Source: Cannabis sativa (lineage: Eukaryota; Streptophyta; Magnoliopsida; Rosales; Cannabaceae). Taken from it: 64,000 nucleotides of DNA. Positions within the stretch are counted from its first letter, which is position 1. Each line of letters begins with the position of its first letter. The stretch covers positions 8,176,812 to 8,240,811 of the forward strand of contig NC_083604.1 in NCBI RefSeq assembly GCF_029168945.1, read 5' to 3'. The notes under the pieces were generated by a model. That model saw nothing but the letters and a program-made list of their open reading frames with translations. It made no database searches and had not been told where the DNA came from. The translations under genes and the position numbers were made by a program. Shown here one piece after another: positions 16,715 through 30,056 of this stretch.

Positions 16715-19116
16715 TTAATTTGGGTCTGAGAAGAAACTGTTGATGTTGGGCATGATTTGGGATGATTTGTTTCGCACAAATTTTCTGACCATGTGTTGAG
16801 AATACTTCTCACCCTCCTCGAAGTTGTCAAGAATGCCTGCAGCTCTGTTCTCTTTGGTCACCCTTCATCACAATAACACAGCAAAATTAAAATCTTGTTA
16901 CAAGCAAACAAAAGATAAGATTTCAGAAAAACGACATGACTGTTGAAAAACGACTATAACAATGTAAAAATGAGAACAAGCATAGAAAGTATTATATACT
17001 TTGATCGGCACATCAAATATTTTAACAGATTCATAAAATATTACTCAACTTTAAGTCACAGTTTACATTGTTTTCTTACTTGGTTTAGATATTATTGCTA
17101 GTAAATTTCGGCATCAAGTTTGCATTTTATTTATTAAAACCAATGACAATTTGACACTATAAAGTAACTTGTATGGTGTTAGCAAATGAGTCAGTCCACC
17201 GCTTAGACGACTCTCTTGTATTCACCATACAAGTTGTTACTTGAGCCAAATGGTAATGAGTTTGTTAGGGTATGCTATCTTTTACATCAAAAGTTACTAG
17301 CAAGAAGTTTAGAAGACCTAACTTGATTTTTCTTGGATTCTACCCAACTTAGATTAGGTGACTTTCTTATGTCTAAATATTTTTGAAGGTGATTTGAACT
17401 ATTCGTATACAAGAAAAATGAGTGATAGTTAAACAAGTCAATCTTAAACGTCTATAACTATATTAGGTGGGGCTTGTAAGTTTGTAATGAATTTTATTCA
17501 AAATCATCTTTTATCTTTGACGATATTTTAAAATTATTTTACAATATTGGACAACTACTTTTTTTACTGTACTTAGCTAACAAAATGACTCTCTAAAACA
17601 ACTTTTTAGCTAAAAAAATAGGGAGTCGACTAGTCGAGCCTCTTTGGAGTTGCTCTAAATAGGTATTTTAGGGAGCCACTTTTATCATCCCAAACATACA
17701 CCTATTTTCACAAATACAGCTGTAAATATTCTCAAAACAAATTATAAGTAGAGAAAATAGGTACCAAATATATTAAAACAATAGAAATTGCAAGGAGAGA
17801 GAGAAGGGACACACGAAAGAGGCATACATTTGTGTATAATAGAAATTGCACACAACGCTCCTCATATCATATAGAGTAATGATTGATACACGTTTTACAC
17901 ACAAATTGTCCAAATATACTAAACACCTATTGAAAGGTGCATAATCCCACTTGGAAATGATTATATTGTTGAAAGTTTATTAATATGTTGTGTACAGCTA
18001 ACATGCAATGAAGTGGGTCTAGCATCACCCATAACATATGTTATTGTATACCACACAATTTTATCTTAAATGAGATCATGCAACTTTTCAGGGATGACTA
18101 ATTATACATCGTGAGTCTCAAGTATTACTCACACATATAACGTATTAATTAGAACTAATGTACTATATTTTTTTTGGATAAATAAGGTTTGATTTAAATG
18201 TACTCTACTTTTTGAATACATACATTAATTAGAATTCACAGTATCTAACACCACATGAGATAACATATTATGTCTAGTTGAATTTAAAACCGAATTCCAG
18301 TAATTATAATTTTACAAGTAATGTTGAGCATAATCACCATCAACTACAAACAAGATGTCATCTTATATGGTGTTCAGCCTTTAAAAAACACTCCTTTATT
18401 TTTTAGCATCTCTTAAATTATAAATAAGACTTAAATCCAATTTTAAATCCAACCACTCATAAGATACAATTACAGGCATTATTAGGCACTTTAAGATATG
18501 CATTAATCTTCATGTTATACAGTACTACAACAAAGAAGTTGAAATTATTGTTTATTTTGACAATTTATTGAAAAAGATTTATTATTTTTGTTTTTAATTA
18601 GAAAAAAATAAAAACAAACAGCACCGTAGTTAACAAAGAGAAAGACCCATTCAAAAAAAAAAAAGAACAAAGAGAAAGTGAGAAAGAGGAAGGTAGTGGA
18701 GAGAGGTACCTGACTTCAGGGTTAGTGCATATGTTTCTCACGAGTTGCATACCACAGATACCAACAGCTACTCCCACCGCCGCGAACAATGGATACACCT
18801 AATCAAATCCCCAAACTCAACCATCATTAAATTATACATTCTAAATTAATCCCCAAAAAAAAAATCATAATATCTTTATTTGTTTGAATAAAATTAAAAA
18901 TAAATGACCATTCGATTTACAAAAACATAAACAAGTAAATTATAGATCTAAAAGTCGGAGACTAAGAGACCATCGTCAGATCCAGAAGCAGTGAATCAAT
19001 GTATATAATCCTCATATTCTTAAGATTAATCTAGTACTATATATATTGTTTGTTAATCTAGATAAAGAAAGTAGTACCTCAGGTCTTAACCATCTGTTGA
19101 CGGTGGAGGAAGCCAT
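16715..19116 (-). CDS. B12D-like protein (NADH-ubiquinone reductase MLRQ-like subunit)
   Basis: Three minus-strand exons, 19116-19078, 18798-18710 and 16862-16715, join in frame to 91 residues, the usual B12D size. The protein starts MASSTVNRWLRPE, continues VYPLFAAVGVAVGICGMQLV (one hydrophobic, probably membrane-spanning segment, residues about 14-33) and RNICTNPEVRVTKENRAAG, then DNFEEGEKY, and ends SFFSDPN. These are hallmarks of plant B12D proteins, small mitochondrial proteins related to the MLRQ subunit of complex I and linked to seed development and low-oxygen growth. The first exon codes only 13 residues and is easily missed. Splice sites are GT-AG. Intron 2 is 1847 bp and contains an inverted repeat. 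The start is the only ATG giving the family N-terminus; a TATA box lies 70-78 bp upstream. Confidence 0.93.
17128..17290. repeat. Inverted repeat in B12D intron 2, MITE-like
   Basis: GTAACTTGTATGGTG at about 17165 is answered by CACCATACAAGTTGTTAC about 17223-17240, with weaker pairing continuing outward. The arrangement resembles a short foldback MITE, but no target duplication was identified. Confidence 0.5.
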
Positions 19117-19185
19117 TCCGGTAAATGTAAGAAGAGATCGGCGAGAGAAGAAATTAAGAAATCGAAGGAATTTTCCTATGGTTCT

Positions 19186-19194
19186 GTATTTATA
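19186..19194 (-). promoter_or_regulatory. TATA box of the B12D-like gene
   Basis: Read on the minus strand this is TATAAATAC, 70-78 bp upstream of the ATG at 19116, consistent with a start of transcription near 19155-19165. Confidence 0.65.
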
Positions 19195-19545
19195 GTGGGA
19201 AGAAGAAAAAGAGAAACAAAGGTATGAAAAAGTGTGTTTGTGTTTACACCTAATAAGTCGTGTTTGGCAGCGTAGATTTTGAGAGACTTTTAACTCTATA
19301 TATGCATTGTAAAGTCAAATAAAACAAGACTCCCAACAAACATGCCGCTAATCTATGCTCAGCTGTACTACCCAATAAAATTTCATCTTTTTTTAGAAAA
19401 ATAATAATAAATAAATAAAAATCCTTGCTTTCAAAATTCAAAGTCCAGCCTCTTTTTTGCGTTGTTTGTAATCACACGCAATAAAATAATAAAGGATGTC
19501 AATATTAATATATTATTTAATAAAAACAAATTTAAATAACAAGCT

Positions 19546-19619
19546 GGTGTCGTGGTGTAGTTGGTTATCACGTCAGTCTAACACACTGAAGGTCTCCGGT
19601 TCGAACCCGGGCGACGCCA
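19546..19619 (+). tRNA. trnV-AAC: tRNA-Val (anticodon AAC)
   Basis: A 74-nt nuclear tRNA gene. The acceptor stem GGTGTCG pairs with CGACGCC (one G-U), with discriminator A at 19619. The anticodon arm TCAGT / ACTGA encloses CTAACAC, anticodon AAC at 19580-19582. The T arm carries GGTTCGAACCC and the D arm GTAGTTGGTTATCAC. A T-run at about 19625-19630 is a fitting RNA polymerase III terminator. CCA is not encoded, as expected. Confidence 0.97.
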
Positions 19620-19631
19620 TTGTGTCTTTTT

Positions 19632-21099
19632 TAATTCCCAATAAGAGAACAAATTTCGATTGGATTTCTTCTTCTTTTTCTAATTAATACTTTATTTCAG
19701 TTCTTCTAATAATTAAATGTAAAAAAAAATTAAAATAAGGCAGGAGATTCTTTTCTTCTTAAAAGTTTTTTTTTTTTTTTAATTATTAAAAGTATAAAAC
19801 AATTATCATAAGCTCACAACCATTCTCACTGTTAACGCTTTTTTCTCCCCTTTATTTTACAAAATTGAATTAACAGAACAAATTTTTGATACTTTTTGTT
19901 ATATTATTAGATTTGACATCCTCTATTAACTTAATGTATAATTAAATTCAAATAAATTGGATCAAAATATTGAGCAGCATCTTCTATTTCATGCGTGGTT
20001 TTGTTCCTTTTTTTTTTAAAATGAACATGCGTGGTTTTATTCGATCCAATAATTATTATTACCCTATAAATATAAAAGAAAATTTAATGACAATATTAAC
20101 CATGTTTCATGCATACCACCAACACTTGACTTTATTTCATTATTCGAAGAAAATAATAAAATAACAATGGTTTGAGGAAGCTTATTAGCTGACCTTTTAA
20201 TACAAAACAATAATAAAAATAAAAAATAGTACTAAAAATCATAAATATTTAATATTATTTTTATTAATAATTAGTACATATGTATAGTGAGTTTCCATGC
20301 ATGTTATGTGATCCGATCAATGATGTAAAACATCACGCTCGTGAAATTGAGTCAACTTGATCATATACAATTTCTTTTTTTATTATTGAAGTTGATTCTT
20401 GTTTTTAAGTTTATAAAATGCTTGTTGAGAAAAAGAAAAATAAAAAAGGTTTATAGTAAGTTTAAGTGTCATGTTCATTGCACTGTCCCAAAAGGCACTA
20501 AATATGACCTTTTCTTTAAATTATTAATATTATGTTATGTAATGCATGACTATTAAATCACTTTTTCTTTTCATTTGAAAATGAGTATATTAACTTTTGT
20601 ATATAATAAGTAATAAAAATGTAACCATTTGTTCCATCCGTACCTTCACCTAACAAAACCACATCTAATTATATGTGCTCTTTGTGGGTCTATGTTTGTG
20701 GTGGTGGCAACTATGGGAAATAAGGTAGCCATAAAGTACTTTACAACAAAAGTCCAAAAAAAATTAACATTATACTTAAAGCCATTAGCAAAATATTAGG
20801 CAAAAAAAAGCTCAAAAACATTATTTTTTTAAACAAATAACTTAAATAATAAAAAATGTTTCAAAAAAATATCAATCAATAAAATTTGATCAATTTTAAC
20901 CAAATTGCTCAGAATTATATATTAAAATTAAAATTTATATAATTGAAGACACTTAATCATAATTTTTTTCATTGATTTTATTTGAGTTCACCTAATTTAA
21001 TATGTACCATTTTATTACAAAAACAAACTTTTAAAATAAATTGTTTTTACACCATTTTTTCTTTTTTATGATTTTCATGTCTTTTATGGTTTTTGTGCT
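19632..21099. other. AT-rich intergenic DNA, no gene seen
   Basis: No coding frame, RNA gene or bounded repeat recognised. Confidence 0.55.
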
Positions 21100-21104
21100 A
21101 TTTT

Positions 21105-21266
21105 TGTTAAACAATATAAATTAATATTAGTTTTTATGTGTATTATTGGTGTAGTGCCATGTGTCCTTGTATGCTTTTACTTTATCCAAAAGTATTATAA
21201 ATACCAATGTACTGTGTACTATTTTGCCTTACGGAATAGAAATACATTTTTACTTTCCTTCTCACA
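21105..21266 (+). repeat. 5' LTR of the coding Copia
   Basis: 162 bp, TG…CA. A TATA-like TATAAATACC lies within it near 21197. Confidence 0.93.
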
Positions 21267-21291
21267 TGGTATCAGAGTCAATCGATTCCCC

Positions 21292-24200
21292 ATGGCATCA
21301 ATAGAGTGTACTAGTTCTACCCCACAAATGGAAGATGAAAATACCTAAAACCCCCTTTAAAACCCTACAATCACAAACCCACAAAACCCTACCAATACTG
21401 TTGTCGCCACACCTTCTTCTCCTCCCCTGCATTTTTCAAACTCATCTACTCCACCCACAAATTTCTCTTCCTTCAATCAATCCATATCAGTAAAACTCGA
21501 TGATACAAACTATTTAGTTTGGAGGATGCAAATGCAAAATATCATCATAGCTAATGGTCTTGAAGGTTATATTGATGGCACCATTGTTTGTCCTCCTCAG
21601 TTCACCGATTCCACCTCAAATCAGATGGAACCTGAGTTTACCGTTTGGCATCAATACAATCGGCTACTCATGAGTTGGCTTTATGCTTCTATTTCCGATT
21701 CCATGCTTGGACAGATAGTTGGCTTCATTACAGCTGCCAAAATCTGGGTTTCACTTGAAAGAACTTACTCTGCTGCATCATTCGCCCGAAGCTCCGATTA
21801 TCGCACTGCTCTACAAAATTTGAAGAAAGATGGGCTCACGGCTTCAGCATATTTGCAGAAAATCAAAACTCTCTGCATCACCTTGGCCTCTGTTGGTGAA
21901 CCTATATCTACACAAGAACACTTAACTTACTTGTTGAATGGTCTAGGACCGCAGTACAATGCTTTTGTGACTCTGATCTTGGCTAGGCCTGTAAAGCCGA
22001 CTATTGAAGAGGTTCACTCACTTCTTCTCAGCTATGAACCTCGCCTCGAACGCCAAACAGCCACTACAACACTTAGCTCCCTTCAAGCCAATTTCGCCAA
22101 CCTCTCTTTCCCAAAACAGAGACCCAAAACACCTTCCTCACAGCCTTCGTTCAACCCTCGTTACTCACCCCAAACACAACAAAGTCGACCACCATTTTCC
22201 CCTCCCTTCCACACTCCACGGAGTTCATATCCAACTAACCCACGCCCTCCGAATCCTTGGATTCCTTCTGGTTCACGCCCTCAAACCAGACCACCTAAGT
22301 GCCAAATTTGTTTCAAATTGGGACATACTGCTGTGATGTGCTATCATCGCACCAACCTTCACTACCAACCTGCACCTCCAAATCAGCGTCCATTCAATGC
22401 CTACTTTACACAGCAACAACCACAACTTAACCCACCACCACCTCTACCAAATCCATCCTCACAACAACTTAATCTGCTCTCGTTACCCACCCCTCCAACT
22501 CCCACTGTTGTAACTGACCCGGCGTGGTATATGGATTCTGGAGCTTCTCATCACTTCACACCCGATCTCAACCTTCTTGAAGCCGCCGCGCCGTACCATG
22601 GTAATGATCACATTACTATGGGCAATGGTAAGTTTGTTCCTATTTCTCATGTGGGTTCTGCATCTTTACCTTCCTCTTGTTTTCCTTTTCTTAAACTATG
22701 CAAAGTTTATCATTCACCAAGTCTATCTAAAAATTTACTCAGCTTTTCTCAACTTTGTCTTGACAACAATGCTTATGTTGAATTTCACCCAACCTTTTTC
22801 TTTGTCAAAAATCAGGACAACCATCAAATTCTACTCAAAGGTCTTCTTGATCAAGGGATTTATCGAGTCACTCCAACTTCCACTCTCGCTGTCTCTCCTC
22901 AACTTCTTTACTCTTTCAAGACTTCACTTGATCTGTGGAATTCGCGGTTGGGTCACCCTGCTTCGGATGTTATTTCTCGTGTTTCATCAACTTGTAATTT
23001 TTCATTTCCAAGAAAAGATTGCCTATAATTTTGTACTTCATGTCAATTAGGCAAATCTCATAGATTAAGTTTTCCCAACTCTGTATCTCGGGCCTCAAAA
23101 CCCTTTGAATTAATACATTCGGATATTTGGGGACCGGCCCCGGTTACTGCTATTACTGGAGTGAAATATTTTCTTTTGTTTATTGATGATTTTACTCGTT
23201 TTTCTTGGCTTTATTTACTCATTACAAAAGATGAAGCATTCAACACTTTTCTCATTTTCAAAAATATGGTTTCCAACCAATTTCAAAGTAGCATTCACTC
23301 TGTGCGTACTGATTGGGGTGGCGAATATCGCTCACTTTCCACATTCTTCACTCACCATGGTATTCGCCATGAACTATCTTGCCCTTATACTCCTCAACAG
23401 AATGGCCGTGTTGAGCGCAAAAATCACCATGTTGTTGAAACCGGTCTCACATTACTTGCTCATGCCAATTTACCCCTACACTTTTGGCCTTATGCCTTCT
23501 CCACAGCCATCTATTTAATCAATCGTCTTCCTACTCGTGTTCTTCGGTACACCAGCCCTTACCAACTTCTCTATCACAAAGCGCCCAATTATGATCTCCT
23601 TCGTGTTTTTGGTTGCCAATGCTTCCCTTTTCTTCGTCCCTACAATCATCACAAACTTGAATTTCGCTCTTCTCCATGCACTTTTCTTGGTTACAGCAGT
23701 AAACACAAAGGATATCTTTGCCTTCAATCAAATTCTGGGCGCCTTTTTGTCACTCGCCATGTTATTTTTAATGAATCTTGTTTTCCCTTTGCTGTTGCCA
23801 CTGCCCCGTCTTCACCATCTCAAAAACAACATTCTATTATTTCATCTCTTCCCTTCTTGGTTCCTTTTACTGCCCATATTCCCAACACATATCACTCTCA
23901 TCCAACTCCATCTCACACTGCTCAACCCGTCCAACCAGCAGCAGTCATAACCTCCACTCCTCCTTCACCCGATTCTCATCATTCACCATTTCCTCCTACT
24001 CCACACACTCATGCTTCTACTTCATCCTCTTCAACTACCTCTCCTCCTACTATCCCACCCTTGGTTGATTTGCAGGGCCCTCGTGAACTTTCCATTGCCC
24101 CTACTGATGTGCACCCCATGGTTACTCGTGCTAAATCTGAAATTCATAAACCTCGTTTGTTTTATAGTGTTGCTGCAGGTACACCGAATGAACCATCTTC

Positions 24201-25740
24201 TTTTAAAGAAGCTATTGCTGACCCCAAATGGCATCAAGCTATGAACACTGAAATTGTTGCTTTGAAGTCTCAAGGCACTTGGGTTTTGGTTCCTCCCCAA
24301 TTGGCTTCTGTATCATTGGTTGTAAATGGGTGTACCGAATTAAACTTCTTGTTGATGGGACTATTGAACGCTACAAGGCTCGCTTGGTAGCTAAGGGCTT
24401 TCATCAAACACAGTGCCTTGATTACCATGAAACTTTCAGCCGGTTGTTAAACCGAACTCCATTCGGTTGGTCCTCTCTTTAGCCATCTCTTACAATTGGG
24501 TCATCAAACAACTTGACATACAAAATGCTTTTCTTCATGGAGATCTTACCGAGACTGTTTATATGTCTCAACCCGAAGGTTCCATTGACCCGCAATATCC
24601 TAATCATGTATGTAAACTCACCAAATCACTTTATGGCCTTAAACAATCACCTCGGGCTTGGTTTCTAAAGTTGAGTACTGTTGTTTTGGAGTGGGGCTTA
24701 GTTGCTTCACAAGCTGATGCATCTTTGTTTATCTATCGATCTCCTACCGCTGTGATAGTATTGCTCATTTATGTGGATGACATTATCATAGCCGGCTCCT
24801 CCACTGCTATGATTGATGCTCTTTTAACCTTTCTCAACACCAAGTTTGCTGTCAAGGACCTCGACCACCTTCACTATTTCCTCGGCATCCAGGTTCATCG
24901 CTCTTCGGCTGGTTTACATCTCTCTCAAACAAAGTACATTCGAGATCTTCTCACTAAAACACAGCTACTGGATGCCAAACCAGTCACCACTCCAATGGCT
25001 CTCACTCCACTTTCTCTTTATGATGGTGAATCACTTCATGATGCTACAACTTATAGAAGTTTAGTGGGGGCTTTACAATATTGTACCTTGACTCGCCCGA
25101 ATATAGCTTTCACCGTCAACAAACTTTGTCAATTTCTTCATGCACCAACAACTACTCATTTTCAAGCGACCAAGATAGTGCTTCGTTATCTCAATGGTAC
25201 TGCCCATCTTAGTGTACTCCTCCAACCGGACACAACTCATGAACTACACTGCTTTATAGATGCCGATTGGGCCTCATGCCCCGATGACCACCGTAGCACA
25301 AGTGCCTACTGTGTCTACTTGGGCCTCAACCTCATCTCTTGGTCTTCATCCAAGCAAAAAGTGGTCTCTCATTCGAGTACCGAATCTGAATATCGAGCCC
25401 TTGCCAATGGATCTTCTGAAGTCACTTGGATGCACCCACTTCTTGGTGAACTTGGCTTCTCTCTTCGTGTCCCTCCTACATTCCATTGTGACAATATCAG
25501 CACTTTACATCTAGCCTCCAACCCCGTTCTTCATGCTCACACTAAAATGTCAAGATTGACTACCATTTTGTTCGTGAAAAAGTCAAAAAGGGCCTGCTAC
25601 GCCTTTGTTTCACTCCCTCGGATGATCAAGTGGTTTATTGCCTCACTAAACCACTTGCCTCTACTCGGTTTCAAGAATTAAGAACCAAACTCACGGTGCT
25701 CCCTAGCCCCATGAGTTTGAGGGGGGATGTTAAACAATAG
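21292..25740 (+). pseudogene. Copia gag-pol polyprotein, inactivated
   Basis: Domains in order: gag (LDDTNYLVWRMQ at about 21496), CCHC zinc knuckle CQICFKLGHTAVMC (about 22300), aspartic protease WYMDSGASHH (about 22527), integrase with HPAS…CQLGKSH zinc-binding region and DWGGEY, RT core with YVDDIII (about 24770), and RNase H DADWAS…STESEYRA (about 25260-25400). Breaks: two in-frame TAA codons after the presumed ATG (21346 and 21358), another at 23026, and frameshifts near 24295, 24440 and 25550. The element cannot supply its own proteins. The presumed start is the ATG at 21292, just after the PBS. Confidence 0.92.
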
Positions 25741-25889
25741 AAATTAATATTAGTTTTTATGTGTATTATTGGTGTAGTGCCATGTGTCCTTGTATGATTT
25801 TACTTTATCCAAAGGTATTATAAATACCAATGTACTGTGTACTATTTTGCCTTAAGGAATAGAAATACATTTTTACCTTCCTTCTGACA
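25728..25889 (+). repeat. 3' LTR of the coding Copia
   Basis: 162 bp, partner of 21105-21266, followed by the ATTTT duplication. Confidence 0.93.
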
Positions 25890-25894
25890 ATTTT

Positions 25895-26161
25895 TATGGT
25901 AGATTTGTGATATGGTCCATGGGTATGAAAAGTGTTTCTTTTTGTACTCATGCCTTTTACAAATGACTTTTTAGATTTGACAAATAAGTGTTTCAAGTCA
26001 TGACATTATAATATGTATTATTTTACCATCTTTATTCACATTAACTATTTTTTTTCTTTAAATTATGTGGTAATATAGTTTATTTTTGTTAATCTGCATG
26101 TCTATTTTGAAGAGGACTATTACAGAGATTTGCCGAGAAGTTTATTTTAAAAATAATTTAT
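25895..26161. other. Short intergenic piece between two LTR elements
   Basis: AT-rich DNA separating the Copia and the Athila-like element. Nothing recognised. Confidence 0.5.
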
Positions 26162-26166
26162 TTGAG

Positions 26167-27528
26167 TGTTAAGCTATTTTTAGCCTAAGTTTTGGGTCAC
26201 ATTTTATAGTTATTTTTCTTCTTAATTATTGTTTTTGGAATAGAATTACGCTTGTTTTCTTTGGTTTCAGGTTTCAACACTTGGAATGTATAAATTGGAC
26301 AAATTTCAGAAAACAGTGATCTATAAAATAGAGAAAATTTTAAAAGAGAATAAAGCTGAAACTTGAAGCCTAAATTCGACTATGTTCTGGTCATATTTTG
26401 GAAAAAGTCAAAACATAAAAGTTTTAGATCTCTTTCTTATCTTTCCAACTCATCTTGGATCAGCCCATTTGGAGTTTGTATGAGAAAGTTATGCCCATTT
26501 TACTAAAAGATGTCGAAGCTGAAAATTCCATCTCGCCGCGGCGAGATTTCCATGGCCGCGGCTAGAAAGTCTGGGCAGAAACGTAGTTTTTTGATGCACT
26601 TTTGGCCGCGGCGAGACCACTTTTGGCCGCGGCGAGCGTCCGTACGGTCAGGGGTATTTTTGTCCGACGAACCCTAAAAATTAGATATAAATAGAAAACT
26701 GCGATTGGAAGTCAAGGGAGGCGATTTGGAACCCTAAAACACAGCAGAAAGAGGCAGGAAAAGCAGAGAAAATCAAGGTGAAGACCCAGAATTCATCCAC
26801 CAACAGTTTCTTTCTCTATTCCTCTTTAATTTATTTATGTTGAATATTGTCATAGGAATGGTTATGGATTTATTTCTGAACTAAATTTCCCATTTAGGGA
26901 GGATGATGATTGTTGTTTAATGTTTTGCCTAGTTAATGTTTAATTGCCATTCCTCCATTCTTGTTTGTGAAATTATCTTAATTTGTGTTTAATTTCATGT
27001 TTAAGATTGATCACCTTGTGCATGTTCTATGATCTCAATTCAAAATCTGAAAAGTGAGAATTGAGAATGCTAAAATTGGATAATCGATGTTCTATGTGAA
27101 ACGAGAGTATTCACATGACTTATGTGACAAGTAGATTATTACCTAATGCTGATTTCATGTTAGTTTAATTAAGGAATTAATTAGATAACATGTGATTTAG
27201 AACCTAGAAGATCTGAAAAGAGCTAGGTTACTTTATAATCTGTCATTCACTTCAAGAATAGGATAGCAATTAGGCATTAACGATTTGGGTAAACAACAAC
27301 AGGATTCTCCTCCCTATTATTTCATCTTGCTCAACTTTTAATTGTGTTATTTAAGTTTTCTGAATTACTTTCATTCTTTTTAAATCATAAATACTTTTGA
27401 TTTGCCAAATAGAATTATAAGTATAGTTTAGTAGTAATTAATCCAATTCCCTGTGGTTCGACCTCACTTGCGTGAGTATACTACTTGATTGCGTGCACTT
27501 GCGTAGTAATTAATAATTTTCAGCAACA
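26167..27528 (+). repeat. 5' LTR of the Athila-like element
   Basis: 1362 bp, TG…CA. It carries several CpG-rich palindromes, including CTCGCCGCGGCGAG at 26532-26545, in otherwise AT-rich DNA. Confidence 0.93.
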
Positions 27529-27813
27529 AGTTTTTGGCGCCGTTGCCGGGGAATTGTATAAAGATTGATATTACATAAAATTATACTAACTTCTACTTTG
27601 GTTCTTTTTTGCTTATTTCTAATCTGTTTCTTTTAGATTAATTTTTGTAATATTATTAAAAATTAAATTTTGTTCTAATTTGGTTTTACTTTTTAGTTTT
27701 AGTATTAATTTTGTTGTTTCAAATTTTTATCTTTTTAGTATTAATTTAGTTTTATTTTTCTTTTAATTTTACTAATGTGTTACTTATGAGTTTGACCTGC
27801 AAGATAAATCCAG

Positions 27814-28761
27814 ATGTTATATCTTGAGGATTTTGCCCAACAACACAATGAACCATTCTATTCTGCTTGGAGGAGATTTAAAGAGCTTGGAGAGAGATGT
27901 TATCCCACTTTCTCAAGTGGGTGTTTTACGTGGCTCTTTTATAATGGGCTTAATGATGAAACAAGAAGCTGGGTTGATTATGGAGCAGAGGCAACTGGAG
28001 CACCTCTATTAATGAGAGGCTATGATGTAATAAATCTGTTGAATAACATGGCAGATTTTGATTACGACTGGCATTGGGATCCATCACTTCAGGGTTGGAG
28101 TCACCAATACCCACCTTATTGCCCAAATTCATCCCAACAAACTGAAAAAGAGGAGCAACTACTATCACTTCTACAATCACTTCCCGGAGAGATTAATCGC
28201 TTAACTGACATGGTGAGATCCTTATGTGATAATTCAATGACTCATGATTCAGAATGTAATAACTCCAATGATGAAAGTTATGAGAGTTGTTGGTACAATG
28301 AAGAAGGGTCATTATTTGAATACAAGGAAGATAATGAGCCTACAATTGAAGATCAAGATCCTTGTGAAGAGGAACTCATTGAATATGAAATCACAAGCAA
28401 GGGTATGGATAGCCAAGTGGAGAGTGAGCAACAAGAAGAAGTGTTGTTAGATGAAAGTGTAGAAACTGTGACATTGGAGGATGAAGAAGAACATGGCATC
28501 ATTGATTCGACTTCATCAATGATATTGACTAATAAACCACCAATGAATTCATATATTTCATCAACACCATATTATATCCTCTACAAGCTACAAAAGGCAT
28601 CTCCCCAAGCTCATCATCCAAAGTCTTATGTTGTTGGTGCTGATTTTGGTTCAAACTCATCACTTGCCAAGCTTGAAGGCAAGTACAACAACAATTTTCA
28701 AGTTGTCTTGCATGACGCTTATTACGGGTGTCAACCGCTTATTGATGTGGCACTCAGGTAA
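27814..28761 (+). CDS. Gag-like protein of the Athila-like element
   Basis: 315 residues in one open frame. The first 90 residues resemble the plant retrotransposon gag domain: EPFYSAWRRFKELGERCYP, then FYNGLNDETRSWVDYGA, then an EEA-like segment ending in NLLNNMADFDYDW. The C-terminal two-thirds is acidic, with runs of Glu and Asp and no CCHC zinc knuckle. The ATG is the first in frame, but the domain seems to begin close to it, so a longer or spliced N-terminus is possible. Intactness fits the element's youth. The protein would form or join virus-like particles; with no pol in cis its role is uncertain. Confidence 0.75.
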   Translation: MLYLEDFAQQHNEPFYSAWRRFKELGERCYPTFSSGCFTWLFYNGLNDETRSWVDYGAEATGAPLLMRGYDVINLLNNMADFDYDWHWDPSLQGWSHQYPPYCPNSSQQTEKEEQLLSLLQSLPGEINRLTDMVRSLCDNSMTHDSECNNSNDESYESCWYNEEGSLFEYKEDNEPTIEDQDPCEEELIEYEITSKGMDSQVESEQQEEVLLDESVETVTLEDEEEHGIIDSTSSMILTNKPPMNSYISSTPYYILYKLQKASPQAHHPKSYVVGADFGSNSSLAKLEGKYNNNFQVVLHDAYYGCQPLIDVALR

Positions 28762-30056
28762 GTTTCCTTTCCTTTTTCTTTAATGTCACATTGGGGACAA
28801 TGTGCATCTTTAGTTTGGGGGGAGAGATTTAATTTTTTTTTCAGTTTTTCAGTTTATGTTTTCGTTTTTTTAGTTTAGTTTTTGTTTTTGTTAGTGTCAT
28901 GTGTTGAAGACTGAGCTGGAATATTGATTGACTTACTGTTATTCACTTGTGCAATGGATTGAAATCTTAACTGTGTGCTTGAGTCATAACTGTTTGAATT
29001 AAAGTGGATGTGTATTAGAAGGTTGTTCATGTAGATGTAAAACATTTATTTTTGACGCATATCACTTGTGTTCTATTTGGATTGTGGAATGTTGGCTTGA
29101 CATGGAATAGAATTTGTTTGACATACTCTCTTGAAGCGAAATTCTTGTTGATTTTTGTTTGGAAAGTGATTTAGGCAAATTTTCTTTGGATCGATTGAGC
29201 CTTTCAAGCCTACCTAAAAAAGTTTTATCCTTAGTATACCCAAAGTTGAGCCTTAGCTTATTCTAAAAAAAATTTCACCACTTAACTAAGCTGAATTCGT
29301 TATCTTTAACTACTTTCACCCTCAACATACCTTATTATGCCATAAGCTTTTAAGCAAGTTTGGGGGGGATAAGTTATTGTAAGTGGGGGAATAATTTTTG
29401 CAGTAAGAGATTAAAAAAAAAAAATTAAATAAGTTGTCATGTGTTGTGCCTCTATTGAAAAAAAGAGAAAGAAGAAAAAAAAGAGAAAAATGACATGTGA
29501 TAATTTCTTCTTGAGAATCAATTGTGAACAATGGGGTAGGCACATAGGAAAAAATATGCAATCTCTTACTATCTTCTTTGGGATATATGAAAAAGAAAAA
29601 AATGGATAAGTGTGGGTGCTTGTTTGGTATAATTGTGCTTATGGTATAATGTAACCTAAATGACTTCTCATCTACCCGTTTTGCCTAAGCCATGCTATTA
29701 TAACCGAAAAAGACCTTTTGATTCCGAGCAAAAATTGTCAACATTAGTGGAGAGAGGTATGTCATCCAAACTTATTGAACATGGGTTAGCGGAATGTCGG
29801 AAAGTGTAGAATGGTTGTGATATGAATGTCAAAAGCGATGTTTTGTGCCTGTATGAATTGCTTACTTCTGAATTATGCATCCAAGTTAGTTCGTAGAGTT
29901 ATTGAGTTGAAATTCTGGTTATTGATTTGCTTGAAGTTGTGCAGGTGGTAGTGGGAGTTCAATCAATTGAAGGTTTAGTTATCGATTGCATTGTTTAATT
30001 TCAGTTTGAGTTTTAGATTTACTCGAGGGCGAGTAAAGATTCAGTTTGGGGGAATT
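28762..30056 (+). other. Non-coding 3' interior of the Athila-like element
   Basis: Contains two stretches typical of the 3' untranslated part of Athila/Tat elements (CACATTGGGGACAATGTGC near 28787, and repeated AGTTTGGGGG tracts near 28813, 29357 and 30042). No coding domain seen. Confidence 0.6.

Larger units (their letters stand above)
21105..25889 (+). mobile_element. Copia LTR retrotransposon (coding but decayed)
   Basis: LTRs of 162 bp at 21105-21266 and 25728-25889 differ at 6 positions (about 4%). Both start TGTTAAACA and end CA. The target duplication ATTTT is at 21100-21104 and 25890-25894. The primer-binding site TGGTATCAGAGT follows the 5' LTR directly (21267-21278; initiator tRNA-Met type), and a G-rich PPT precedes the 3' LTR (about 25719-25727). 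The interior encodes a single gag-pol in Copia order. Short LTRs suggest an Ale/Retrofit-like lineage, which is only a guess. Confidence 0.95.

Noticed and set aside
19496..19687. 63-residue frame over the tRNA-Val gene
   Set aside because: Cysteine/serine-rich translation of a tRNA; not coding.
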